Source: Adineta steineri
Taxonomy: Eukaryota > Rotifera > Eurotatoria > Adinetida > Adinetidae
Length of the DNA: 64,000 nucleotides
Direction: 5' to 3'
NCBI GenBank assembly: GCA_905250115.1
Contig: CAJNOI010000012.1
Span: 306,435-370,434 of the forward strand
Position numbers and translations under genes: made by a program. Below the pieces are notes generated by a model, which ran no database searches, was not told where the DNA came from, and saw only the letters and a program-made list of their open reading frames with translations. This document shows, piece after piece, positions 50,201-62,025 of this stretch. Each line of letters begins with the position of its first letter. The first letter of the stretch is position 1.

Positions 50201-51594
50201 CGAAGACAAGTTGTCGAAGGACACTTTCAGATAATAATGGACTAGTTCTATTACTCAGATTTGACATATCACTGTAGAACATGAACATAGGCTTTTCATC
50301 TTTAACAAATATAGCATAATCACTGCTAAGCCACGAATCAAATTGACGAACTTTCAATGTACCATATATATTGACATTCTTACACAGGTGTGTAATTAAA
50401 CAAGAACGAAGAAGATCAAGAATTGGTGTTTGATATTGATAAATTTGATAATGACAATCGAAAAAGACAAGTGTATAATTGCATTGATGTGCTTGATTGA
50501 AAAGTGTCAGAAGAATGCGTTCAATTAGAAAAATAAGATGAATTGTATTACCATGAAATGAGACAAGATCAATATTGATATGATGAGCCATGGATAAAAG
50601 AAACGAGTCACCATCAATAAAATAATGCGTGCTATCACGAAATTCACGACGAACATCGAGAAAACAAGAAAAATAGGGATAAATGATTTCAATATTGTTT
50701 CCAGAGATCGTCATCATATCATTTTCAGTTCGGGTAGGGGAAAGAAGTAATTTAATAGTAGCCAAAATAGGTTTATGTGTTTCTGAAATAGTTCCAGATG
50801 GCATATTTGATAGAAGAGATTTTATCAGATTAATATGTTTATTTTGTATACTGTCCATATCTTCGGATAAATGAAGTAGAATTTGTTGTAAAGCAGCCGT
50901 AACCACTTTCTCATTTTCACTTTCAACACATTGCTTTAGTGTTCGAAAATAGAGATCACTCATGTGACTGGTGTGTCGTTGACTATATTGAAGAAATTGA
51001 AGAAGTCGTTCACATTGACCAGCGATGTTGACATAAGCATTGAATTGTGGTGCTGATGAAATTGCCTTTTAAAGAAACGTAGAAACAAAGATTCAGTCAC
51101 CGAACTATACACTAAAAGTTAGAAAGGATAAATTATCTTTCTCTCGGTATACTTTAGTATTATTTTACAGTCCCTTTCCGAAAATCCATTCTGAATGTTT
51201 TCATATAATTTTTGATTATCTATAGTAAATCGTACTGTTCTAAGAAACTTTATGTCAAAGGCTGAAAATGTTCCTGTTTTACTTGAATACTAACTTTTTC
51301 TATTGGTACTGGTTTCTTTTGTTCGTCCTCGGACGATGATTCTTCTTCTGAACTGGTTCCCGACGATTCGGCAAAACCATCATTTTTTATGATATTATCA
51401 GCAGCTGCGCTTTGCTCAGCTCGATTAATATTTCGCCATAGTTGCAGCTTTTCATTAACAACTTGTTCAAAATCGTTTCGATAGCGTAAATGAAAAAGTT
51501 CGTTATTTTTCTTAATATCTTGATTGAATACAATGTTCGATGTTGTTTCCGTATCGAGCAAATAATCGACAAATTTTTGAATGCGATCACTCAT
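44223..51594 (-). CDS. DDX60: DDX60-like DExD/H-box (Ski2-like) helicase
   Basis: Eleven exons (51283-51594, 49905-51065, 49260-49851, 49179-49207, 49020-49111, 47179-47930, 47027-47131, 46416-46968, 45513-46345, 44890-45463, 44223-44829) join in frame to 1,869 residues. N-terminal features match DDX60: FIDGDSFLLSMAHH and TLVFFDCHYQIY, then KHHWHVYKE. The core has APTASGKT (motif I, split by an intron), VAPTKALVNQ (Ia), DEIH (II), GLSAT (III) and QSSGRAGRRG (VI). DDX60 is a cytoplasmic helicase linked in vertebrates to antiviral RNA sensing and RNA decay. The first two exons are less certain: residues 1-104 are acidic and unlike known DDX60 starts. Intron 5 (47931-49019) is 1,089 bp and carries a repeat element. 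The C-terminus is somewhat short. Confidence 0.85.
48256..48979. mobile_element. Fold-back element of GTCCTTTAGAAAATG repeats
   Basis: Left arm (about 48264-48430) and right arm (about 48810-48971) are inverted copies. Both begin, read inward, with TCAAGAATGTCCTTTAGAAA or TCAGGAATGTCCTTTAGAAA, then share CTGGACGAAATGTCCTACAG. Each arm is itself a degenerate tandem of ATGTCCTTTAGAAA-like units. Candidate 8-bp target-site duplications GCGATTCT lie at 48248-48255 and 48980-48987. The centre holds the GGTGTG array at 48494-48673. Confidence 0.65.
48494..48673. repeat. Large GGTGTG/GGGTGA tandem array with short complementary arm
   Basis: Four to five GGTGTG units (48501-48530) are followed by about four and a half copies of a 20-bp unit GGGTGAGGGTGGGTGGATGT (48548-48637), a GTTGAAAGAGTAAAATA loop and the complementary CCCACCCACACCC (48660-48673). 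The G-run density is enough for G-quadruplex formation. It is the longest such tract in the window. Confidence 0.85.
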
Positions 51595-54165
51595 ATTTCT
51601 TTTCCTGAATTTGTCAACGGATGTGCGAGTTGAAGAAAAAGTCAGTTAATGCTGATAGATCTTGGAGAGATAGTAATCACTCACTTATGCAGTTATCTTG
51701 AAGTATTTGTGTTTCAGTATCTAAAATTGAGCAAAGCAAAAATGTACATTAAAAAATTTCTTCAAAAGATTTAGAAAAAGAAACTTTCAGCACTATACTG
51801 ATGAGTGTTTTGTGAAGAAATACTAATTTAAGATGCTAACAAAACTATCGAGTAGTTTAAATATGCGCGTAGAACGACAGGAGTTTTCGTCAGTGGCATA
51901 TCACGTAAACTAGCCGTGTTTCTTGCTGAATTTCAGAATTTTCAGTGCGAAGCATTTGACTAAAGTTTTTCTTTCAAATACCAAGAATAGGTTTCTCATT
52001 CAAGGACAAAACTTCTTTTCTAATTTTGATGGAATTATGAGCTCTCAATTGGGAGTGTTGGATATACGAGAGACTGGACGAGAAAAGTATATTTTTTTTC
52101 AATCGTAGAAAACAAACTAACAAGCGAATGTCTCCTTCCTCATGTGCAAGAAAAGAAAAAGGAAAGAAAGCGTGAATAACGCGATCGTTAACTCAAATGA
52201 AAATGCATTCGATCTGTTTCCAGTATTTTAAATTCAAATGAGATATAATGTCTGAGAAGTCGTACGAGCTGCATCAAATTATTACATAATAATGAGCAGA
52301 GGATTTCAGACAGAGACACGTCGTCTCGGACTACACTACTTTTATGAAGTAGAGAGGATATGAGTGTGAGGATTATCGTAAGTAATGAATGCAATATCCA
52401 TATATAACCATCCACAATCCTACACCCGAATTTTTCTATATGATAATACTCAAAACTAAATCGAATTCGATCGTAACTTTTGCAAAATTGAAGACACCCA
52501 TTGACTCGTCTCTACAAAAGATAATCAACTAATAAATATACTAGTATTTAAAAGTCAAGCCTATTTAAATATTATTCAGTTACTTAATCTTTCTGCATAA
52601 GTCTGACCAAGTAGCTACGTCTAATTCAAAACACTAACTAATAATTTCAAGTAAAAGGTTTAAAATGTTTGGAATGATAACTGTGTCCAGCATCCTAGCT
52701 ACAAGCACTAAATAAATGTTCTAAAATTAATTAGTAAATACAGTTAGTTGGTTATAGAAAGATATAAACTAACACCGACTCAATGATTTAAATATCAAAA
52801 AAAAAATTATTTTTGAACTATAGAATTTTGTCACCTCCAAGTTAATAGTTTTGAATTCTGAAAACAAGTGAATACCACCGAAAAAAATCCGATCTCAAAT
52901 ACTGCTCTCATATTTCGTTGATTCTCGGTGTTTTTCACTCAAAACCAGTCCGTACGTCTCCATCTGGGTAGCTGTGGTTGTATTTTAATAGTTCTAGAAT
53001 GTAAATAATTACAATATTTGAACGAAACAAAAGAAAAATCGAAAGTATGTTACCGATAAATGAGCTACTTGAAGTATTGTGTTATTGTATATGATTGGAA
53101 AAAGTATCGATTGTGAAGTTACGCTCGCATACATGCGACACGTTTTATTTACTTGACTGACTCTACTGCTCGTAACGTTTGTTTTGATTTTGTTATTTTT
53201 CTTCGTTTTTCTTTTTCTTTCCTTTCCTTTTCTTTTTTCTTCGATCCCTGTTGTATTACGTTACCATACAACACGCGCTTCTGCTTCAATCACGCACATC
53301 TAGTATCATTAAAAAACGATTAGTATCGTTGTTCTCTCTTGAGAAATGTAAATCATCTAGAGAGTTTTATTATTTTAATAGAGATAAGGAAATTTCCGAT
53401 CATATACGATCATTTTCAATCTATAAGTGGTATTACAAACAAAAATAAACTGTTGAACGTACATCCCATTCATAACCACATCCACCCTTAAGGGAGAGAT
53501 GTCTACAGTTCGTATGTCATTACAGTAGAAGAAATAAATAATGAATAAACAATTGAAACTTGGAAAATACCTTTGTTAGTGACTGACTTTGAGTGGGTGT
53601 GGGTGTGGGATGACTAAAATACTCACACGCAATCTCACTAGATTGTGAATTCTTCGTACGTTAAAAATCATCAAAACACCAAAGTAGCACGCAACAATAG
53701 GACAAAAAAGTTGAACAGAAATAAAATATTCGTATGGAAAAAGAATATAGATAAGTGCGCAATCATTTTAATCGTTTTAATAAAATATAATAGCACATAT
53801 GATGACCTTTTTAGTTATTGATAAAATGTGGTTGTTAATGCTTCATGCATTTCTAACATCCTCACCCACCTTCAAAATAAAAATTATTTCGACATGATTC
53901 CAAACAAATTGCTGAAATATTCTGATCAAAATATATTCGACAACAAAATCGAGTAACTCAAACCAATATACAAATTGTTACATTCATAAAGCATCGTGAT
54001 ACTGTGCTTCCAAAATCAACTGTTCGAGTTATGATTGAGCAAATTACCATTGTTGTTTATTTAATTACAACAAATTTCATATAATAAATAGCGTAGAAAG
54101 AAATGAATAAATAGAAATTTTTTTTATCAAAAGTAAGTAAAAGAAAGTGTAGCTATGATATTTGT
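51595..54165. other. Long intergenic stretch
   Basis: About 2.5 kb of AT-rich sequence without a supported gene. It has a pyrimidine-rich tract (about 53190-53245) and a GGTGTG fold-back (53591-53638). A single C/A-rich arm lies at about 53460-53495. Confidence 0.5.
53591..53638. repeat. GGTGTG-type fold-back repeat
   Basis: GAGTGGGTGTGGGTGTGGGA, loop TGACTAAAATACTCA, then CACGCAATCTCAC. Confidence 0.6.
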
Positions 54166-55931
54166 TCAAGTATAGATAATATTACACGTCTCCTCGTTGT
54201 CTTTTTCTTCTTGAAGTTCTTCTAAATCTGTACCTAACGAACAACATTTTGGATTATCACATACATGTGATTTGTACCACCATTGTGAGTCAGATAATAA
54301 ACCCGGATGATTGTCTGTAACACGCACCATTAGACCTGTACAAACAATAGTAGAATTTGGATCATTAAAATCCATCATAGTTTTTCCTTGTGCATCAATA
54401 AGCCATTCAATAACGTCATTATTGAAATTGGGATCAATGATTATATCATGAGCCGCAATCGTTTCTTGAGCAATCTTTATTATGTTATCCGGATGTACAC
54501 GGCATTGTAAAACAAATTGAACATATTTACCATCCTTAAAAAATGTACTTTCACCCTTTGATTCGATTTTTTTTATTTCAGAATACCTTGGATGAGCTGT
54601 ATAGATAATTGATGGACTAGCGTATATACCACCACCATGTACTGCTATATTTGCTGGTTTCAGACCACTAAGTAATATAGATAGACCGTATGCAAATTTT
54701 GTTCCATGATAACATACAGACCATCCTTTAAATTTTTGATAAAATTTGTCAGCAACGTAGAATGAAAATCTCTGCCATCCAAGTGGACAATAATATGGAT
54801 GAGGTCCTCGATCTAATTGATCAGGAGCAACTCCAGGCCAATATGAATGATTTATGCCATAAATACGATTCCATTCGGGATGTAATGTGACCTGAGAACG
54901 AAATTTAATTGTTTCATCATATGTTTCAATGTCACCCATAAACATGAACAAAACTTTTAATAAACCTAACGATTGAAGTATTTTATCCGTTATTGAATTA
55001 TAAAGAGCTTTAACTTCAATTTTTTTATTTATACCAGCGACGTTTTTGTAAATGTCAAATATAACTTTAACACATCCATTTTGTATCTTACGTATAGTGA
55101 TATCATTGATGTTTAATATATTGGCAATGTTGTTTAAGAATGTTTCCGGATCAAAATCACTAGCGTCTTGATCAAGGACACATACTAAGGAAGCTGCTAA
55201 TAATTCGAAATCATCATAGAATATTTTCTCCGAAACAGATACGAGTGGTTGTTGTATAATATCATAATACTGTTTGCATTTATGATAGTGAGCCTTTTCA
55301 TCGGCTGATACCGGTTCTGTAGACCATATATTGAGTTCTTCAGGTGGTTGATCATTTGAATGTTCACATCGAATATCTAAATACAATCAAGCAATTAACG
55401 CATTAATTAAAGGAACTATTTTACAGAAACGTTTCGCGTCAGATCACAATTACCCTAGTAAGAATTAACAGACTTTTGCTACTTACCGGAAGAACTTGAA
55501 GATGACACTAGCGCTGATTCTGGTCGTGGCGGCGAAGATGGAGATCGATGTAGTGATGGAGGTGGTGATGGATGTGGTGATTGATGTGATGGTGATAAAG
55601 TACATGTGCGTGATCGTTGTGGAACTGGTGATGGTGGTAATGGTGTTGATGGTGTCGAAGAAACACGTAATGGTGTTGGAGGTGGTGATGGAGATGACTT
55701 CCTCGTTAACTTAACGTTGGAGTAATGTCTCATTATTTCGTCTTGTCGTTTCAATTTTAACTTGTCTATGTCCGTTGTCAGGTCTTCTATACGATTTTTA
55801 CGTCGTTTTTCAGTCGTTAAACCACTTTTGTCTTTGCTATACGTTATCGAGAGTAGACGCGCCCGTGACTCTGTGATATCATCACTAAGTCGATAAATTT
55901 TATTCAATCGTTTTTCTGCTGATTTGTCCAT
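54166..55931 (-). CDS. Coiled-coil/Pro-rich protein with Neuralized-4-like PARP-fold C-terminus
   Basis: Exons 55487-55931 and 54166-55376 (110-bp intron) give 551 residues. The N-terminal 75 residues are charged and probably coiled coil. Residues about 78-145 are a Ser/Pro-rich disordered linker (SPSPPPTPLR, SPHPSPPPS). The C-terminal domain (about 300-530) contains CYHGTK, GGGIYASPSIIYTAHPRYSE, a QFVLQCRV strand and IDPNFNNDVIEWLI, matching the C-terminal ADP-ribosyltransferase-like fold of Neuralized-like 4 proteins. The His and Tyr of the H-Y motif are present; the third catalytic position is uncertain. No neuralized (NHR) repeat is seen, so this is the ART-like module in another context. 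Probably cytosolic or nuclear. Confidence 0.7.
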
Positions 55932-56626
55932 AATTTAATTTTATAACATAAATTTTAATAATATCTAGAGCAAAAAAAATACTTACGAAAAGATCTCTCA
56001 TTCATTTTGTCAGATACGATCGTACTAGAAAAACCTGTTGTATTAACAAAGAATAAACTATCATTAACTAGTCTAACAATTCTCGCAGTAAAAGATCGCT
56101 TTTCGTAGAATAAAAATGCAAAAAATGTCGACTTCTGATAAGAGATTCAAGTAACATACGCTTCTTTTATGGTTACACCTTATAAAAGATTTTATTCGTT
56201 CTCCCTTTACTTGGTTTTTATGGCCAGGAATACCGAGAAAAGGTTTATCAACTATTATTTGGCTTTCGAGTGTTCTATTGCAGATATTCTTACGCCCACA
56301 CCCACGCCCTTAAGCATTAAATAACTTGACGTTTGTTGAAAAAAAGACTCAATGAATAATAGATGGCGTAAGTTCATGATTTGTGACTACGAATGAGGGA
56401 GGATTGCATTAAAAATGCTATTCGTCATCTTTAATAATGTTAACAGAAAGAACAAAAGTTTTCTTTTTTTTCCTTAAATTTGTGTATTCAAAAGAGGAGA
56501 AAGAAAACGGCATGATGGTAACAAGTATTGTTGTCGATAAACTTGTTAAGAGAATGAATGTAAGACGTGGCTAGTTGTTAATGACTCATTCTCACCTGTG
56601 CATTTGCTGCATTTACAAGTAAAGTA
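55932..56626. other. Intergenic stretch between divergent genes
   Basis: Shared 5' region of the minus-strand PARP-fold gene and the plus-strand F-box gene. A single GGTGTG-family arm (CGCCCACACCCACGCCC, about 56292-56309) is present. Confidence 0.5.
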
Positions 56627-57634
56627 ATGGGAGTAAAATTAACGTTGCCATCAAAAAAACTCCCATGTAGTAGTGTATTCGAAATACTTAGTAATGATGT
56701 TATACTAGAATTGTTCGATTATTTTTCTTCAAATGAAATATATCTATCATTTGGTAATTTAAATAATCGTCTCGATAGTTTGATTGATAATTATCCACAA
56801 CATGTCAATTTTCAATTCAATGGAATTATTCCTCATTATATTCGTTCATTAAAAATAACAAGCAGAAGTCAAGTACCTTTGTTTTTTACTCTTCAATCTT
56901 CACAACTGTCAACTATTCGAAGATTAACTATTGGTAATCTACAAATACAACAGTTACTCGATATTTTTAATATTCTACAACTACAACAACTTGAATATAT
57001 TTATTTAGGCGCATGTTGAGATGATTTAGATAAGAAAGGTCTGCTAGAATCTATACAAACAAAAATTCTTTCTTTGAATGAATATCGATTACGTCGATGC
57101 CATTTACGTCGTCATCTTCTTGTTAATGTCAATAATTTATCATTATCACTGCCTTCATTGGAATATATTCAATTAGATAGTTGTCAAGATTTTTCTGTTC
57201 TTTCTTCATTTCTTTCTCGTATGCCGAATTTAAAATTTCTTCGAGTATCATTACTTGATTCGATACAAAACCCTTTACAATCAGTATCATGTCGAATTAC
57301 TCATCTAGTTCTACTACTTCGTTCAGATTGTTCAGTATCAGAACTCAAAGTATTCTTTGCTACTTGTTGTTCATATGTTGAAAATTTAATTATTCAACCA
57401 TATATTGAAAATAATGGTCGATCAGCATTGATGGTTAGCAAGTACGAATGGACAAACATTCTTCCATCTCGAGTTACTTGGTTTTATTTGAAAACAAAAA
57501 ATGGCTATCATCATAGGTTATCTAATGTGCATCTAAACTCAAAATTATATGATCAAATTTGTTTAATGCATGCTGAACAAGATGGTCATCATTGTCAAGT
57601 AATTATTGAAGAACCATTTTCACGTATATGGTAA
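56627..57634 (+). pseudogene. F-box protein gene with one in-frame stop
   Basis: A 336-codon single-exon reading frame broken only by TGA at 57017-57019 (after YIYLGAC). Before it lies an F-box (FEILSNDVILELFDYFSSNE, about 18-55), followed by leucine-rich strands that continue after the stop (LSLPSLEYIQLDSCQDFS, MPNLKFLRVS). This is the layout of F-box/LRR-like substrate adaptors of SCF ubiquitin ligases, expanded in bdelloids. Frame, composition and repeats continue undisturbed, so the stop is recent, allelic or an error. A short intron removing the stop is unlikely: no good GT donor is seen just upstream of it. Confidence 0.7.
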
Positions 57635-58167
57635 ACAATGAATAATAAATCTTTTTTGATATTATTTCAATAAAAAGTGTTTAGGAATTGTTAAGCATAA
57701 TCATTACAATTGAGAGTGTGTGTAAGTGGGAGCGTGAATATGAATGTGCGTACAAGTAATATATTTGTACATCAGTCATACTTACATCTATATTTTCAGC
57801 ATGATTACTTCTGAACTAGTAAAAATTTGTAAATATCTATCTTTGATATACTCTAAAACAAGAAAAATAAAACATTTAGATGTAGATATGAAAGAGGAAT
57901 AGATATGTTGTTATCCACACCCACCCTTTTTATTTTCAATTCATAATAAATTATCAACAATAATAGAATCTGTTTACTTTAGTTCAAATAAATTAGATTG
58001 ATGATGATGATAAATCTGAAGCAGATCAAATTATTTTTCTTCTCGTTGAAATACAGAATGATTTAGCAAATGCTTAACAACTACTATATTATATGGTATA
58101 GATAGAGAAGAAACGCGTGATGATACATATCTTTTTAGAATTTTTACTTATACTATGAGTTTAGTGT

Positions 58168-58216
58168 GCGTGAGGGTGTGGGTTTGTTTGAAGAGGACAC
58201 ACTCACCCACACCCAA
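58168..58216. repeat. GGTGTG-type fold-back repeat
   Basis: GCGTGAGGGTGTGGGTTTG, then ACACACTCACCCACACCCAAG. Confidence 0.65.
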
Positions 58217-58734
58217 GATATACGACAATCGAATTTTGGATTTAAGAATTAAGATGTGAATAAAATTCTCTTTGTTGCATATTTATACGTATAGATGATT
58301 ATTTTCTTGGTTATCATTATATTCAATTTGATCTATCAAGAAAATTTTTATTAAACTATATCAATCATTATTTGTTAATATATATATATAAATGTAAAAG
58401 AAAATATTTTTATATCGTTTTTACTTCTTTTAGAAATATAATGTCTTTTATACTTTGTATTTCCTCTTTCATTATATTTATAAACGGAGAAGAACAAAAA
58501 GAAAAACTATATAAACGTGTGTCTTTAATGATTTAAATATTTTTCTATTAATCAATTTTTATCATTATTTTAATAAATATAAAGAATATGGAACTTGTTT
58601 ATGGGGAAACTAATATTTGAAACAGTTAACGAAAATCTGACATAATTTGAGAAAATCTGTTTGTTATATTGTAAGATTTTAGGACTGATGTATTTATAAT
58701 AACAAAATCAGATGATTTAATTAATTTGAATTTT

Positions 58735-58914
58735 GAGGGTGGATGTGGGTATGGATATGAATATTAGTGAAGATATACTCACACCTTTTGGATAAAAGAA
58801 AAGTAAAACATCCTCACCCAAACTCATACGCACACTCACCCACACCCACACCCATATCCATATCCAAACCCACATCCACACCCATATCATCACCCTCACC
58901 CGCACCCACCCTCA
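58735..58914. repeat. Large asymmetric GGTGTG-type fold-back repeat
   Basis: A short G/T arm (GAGGGTGGATGTGGGTATGG) faces a C/A arm of more than 100 bp made of CCCACA, CCATATC and CACCCG units (58810-58914). Complementarity GAGGGTGG/CCACCCTC marks the outer ends. The asymmetry suggests one arm expanded by slippage. Confidence 0.65.
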
Positions 58915-59371
58915 GACTCGCAATGATTTTTTTATGGAAACGACAGCAACTCAACAGATCAGGTTACATTTTATGTCGATATATCGTTTGGTATCAGGAA
59001 AGTGTATAGTTTTATTAGTTGAGCCTGACTTTATATTATGATTATGTGATCATGATTCTACAAATTAGAAATAAAGCATGAAATGTCAATATATAGAGTA
59101 TGATTAAATTGATATTGATTTTTTCCTATAACATGTGTAACTATATACTTGTGATGAAATTAACATTATCATTTTAGCACGTTTATCAGTTGTTTGAACA
59201 TGGTTTTTTATTACTAGTAGACAAGTCTATCAACGACAGTAATTGATCATTCACATTTACAACACAGCAGAAAAAAATTTCCTGTCACTAAAAATATAAA
59301 GCTCTTTATTTCTCTGAACTAAAGATAGTTTGTACTCTTACAATCAGTGAAGATAAAAATAAAAACGATCA

Positions 59372-60683
59372 ATGATGGATACAAGTTCATTAAATAAAGG
59401 TAAAATTATTTTTCAACTTTTCCTAATAATGTTAATTCGATGGACCTATTACTTGCCAATTGAATTTTTACCATACTGAAGAAGTGATTGCAGGTAAATC
59501 TTTACAATATAACTGTTTGAATTATCGGGTTTACCGTGAGGAATCGGTTGATTCTGGATTATCACATATGGTTGATGAAGTCATTCCATTCTGTTTTCGT
59601 CCAGAAGACTATTCCGAACGATCACTCGAAACCTATGTTAATCCGCTTTCTCAAAAACTAACTTTCGAAGAATTACGCCTGGCTCATATTACTTCAGAAA
59701 AACTTCTCTCATGGTCAATTTCGATTGATGTAGCTCAACGATATCAATTGTATCTAAATGAACCGAAAGCTGAGTCTAATGAGATTCTCAACAATTGCAC
59801 TGAACCTTGGTTTGGCCCTCGGTGTCAATATTCGTTTCCTTCCGGTGGACGTAGATCTTTCAACCAGATTGTTGAAGAGGCTTTTAGTCAAAGGACAGCC
59901 TTTCCTGAGGCATCTGAAGCGACAGTACAGGTGCCATGCTATGTCCTTCTGGAATGTCATCGTAATGGACAGAGTTGGTGTCTTGATTGGCGCGAAGTGT
60001 GCAATGGAATCGTTGATTGTTTTGATGAAGGTCTCGATGAAGAATATTGCTTCGATATGAAGATAAATGACATTGGAGAAAATGAATATCGATGCTACAA
60101 TGGATTATGTACATCAAGCGAACTTCAGGAAGAGGGTGAAGGCGATGCCGACGGTCTTGATCGATCAAATTAAGTGTTGGATGGCTTCAATATTAAATCC
60201 TGTTTTCAAGATCCAACATTCCGTTGTGAAGAACATTCTTGCACAGCACACGAAGGTACGTTTCCCTGTGGAGATGGCCAATGTGTTAACGAATTTGATG
60301 AATGTTATAATGGACGACACAAGTTATTAATAGAATCAATGGCACCCAAAGGTAATCTAACAGACGAATGTTCAATTGCTATGATTTATCTCACTGGACT
60401 CGCCGAGCAAATTAATGGAAGTTTATCTAAAATATGGCCGATGAACGGCTCAATTTACGAATTCCTGAAACAATGTGATTCGTTTTTTCAATTTCCAACT
60501 ATGCCAGTTCATTCTGCTGATATTCGTTTCTTTTACGAAAAGCCTTATTTAAGACAGAAAATTAATGAATTCCTTCTACCTGGTTATCCTTGGTACAATC
60601 AACAATTCTGTGATTTTATTAAACGAGGGTTGAACAACTTTTCGATCGGTGAGGCAAATGGTAAAATCAAGCGTGAAAAATGA
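59372..60683 (+). pseudogene. Truncated, frameshifted paralog of the LDLa/EGF/7TM receptor
   Basis: Homologous to the first part of the receptor at 32228-38817. A signal peptide at about 59396-59450 is out of frame with the rest (+1 shift near 59465-59477). Then follow CLDWREVCNGIVDCFDEG (LDLa), ENEYRCYNGLC (next LDLa), and GDADGLDRSN where the intact gene has GDHDCMDWSD, so a structural Cys has become Gly. An in-frame TAA at 60171-60173 follows at once. Homology resumes in the same frame (FRCEEHSC, CGDGQCV) up to a stop at 60683, leaving out the remaining ectodomain and the whole 7TM domain. Expression as a soluble fragment is conceivable but unlikely. Confidence 0.8.
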
Positions 60684-62025
60684 CGCCCAAGTAAAATATA
60701 TTGATTTTCTACAGACTAATGCTACCTAACCAAACTCGAAAACTAAATGCTTTTTCTATGGAAAAGATACTTTGAAAAAATGAATAAATGAATTCTCATA
60801 CGAGAAATATTCTTTTTATCTGTCACTTATATGTATGCATCTTCAGCAGAAAAATGAAGATTCACAGGAATAATCCTGAGGGTGTGGGTGTGGGCATTGC
60901 ATATGATTGTACTAACCAAGTGATACCAATTAGAATTAGAATAAAATACGATAAATAATAATAGATGATAAATATAGAGTCATTCGTTAACAATGTTTTC
61001 AAAGTAAGAATAAATTATTCATGATAACAACAAAGACATAAAACTGAGAGTATGAATATTCTAGTTATCTTTAATCTGTAGCCTCATTCATACCCACACC
61101 CACACCCTCAAGATGGTCTGCTATCAGAAAACATGTACAAATAAGTTTCATGATAATATAGAGAAAAAGATGACTCATTCTAAATGAGGAACTGGTATTT
61201 TTTTCATTTTTATCGCATTCTACTTAAAGGTAGATGATGGAAATGAAGAGAAAAACTTCGGAGACGGAAAAAAAGAAAGAAAAAGCATTTTTTGGGAGCC
61301 GAACGAAGAATGATTCAAACAATGTAGTTAAGTGTATGTTATGAGTGATGTTCAAGACAAATATCAACTTTTTTTTATAAGAATAATTTTTATAGGATGG
61401 ACAGTATTTTAGTTGAAATTTCTATAATTAGAACATGTATTCATGTACATGGTTTTTCGAATGAAAGAAGGTAGTGCGGCTACATTTAAGTATACAAGCG
61501 AAAAATATCATAAATAAGATAATGTTCGACGTCATCGGCAAAATCAACGAAAAACAATAGAATTTATATGTTTATCCTTGTTGTTGTCACCGTCTACGTT
61601 AAATATATGTGAAATAAGAAGAAGCAATTTCTTTTCATCAGACACATGTGTTTACTGAGCGTATAGATGAAGTCATTAGTTAATATCACCACTTTTTTTT
61701 ACTCTTTCTTAATATTTGGTAAGCACTTTAAAAAGACAATTTAATTAAGAACAGAACTGTTCATGCCTGGTTCTCCTATTAACATCTTGATGGTGACGGA
61801 TTCAATTCTCTAAACAGTTAAAGAAACAACAATAACATAGTGTAGTTATGAATGTATCATTTTTGTTGAAAGAAAACTTGTTGCAAAACGTATGGTACTT
61901 TTTTTCCGGCAATAAATAATTACTAAATTAGAGAGAAAAAGTATTGTAGAAAATAAAAGAAAGAGAATGGTGATAAAAATTAGTCAAACATTCATAAAAT
62001 ATTTTAGAAACTAAAGAAATACAAC
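60684..62025. other. Intergenic stretch
   Basis: AT-rich, with a wide-loop GGTGTG fold-back (60876-61115). No gene recognised. The last 100 bp are the 5' region of the NHL gene. Confidence 0.5.
60876..61115. repeat. GGTGTG-type fold-back repeat with long spacer
   Basis: Left arm CTGAGGGTGTGGGTGTGGGC and right arm ATACCCACACCCACACCCTC followed by AAGATGG. The arms are perfect complements over about 17 bp but lie 190 bp apart, unlike the short loops elsewhere. Confidence 0.6.

Larger units (their letters stand above)
57635..59371. other. Intergenic stretch with several fold-back repeats
   Basis: AT-rich, no supported gene. It contains GGTGTG fold-backs at 58168-58216 and 58735-58914, a weak one at about 57711-57790, a lone arm at 57905-57928 (CCACACCCACCC) and a short TA microsatellite near 58378. 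Confidence 0.55.

Noticed and set aside
55496-55714. Val/Met-rich plus-strand ORF
   Set aside because: Antisense of the Ser/Pro-rich linker of the minus-strand gene.
30613-57019. Alternative genetic code or programmed readthrough to explain internal stops
   Set aside because: TAG, TGA and TAA each occur once as lesions, while all three also serve as normal terminators in neighbouring genes.
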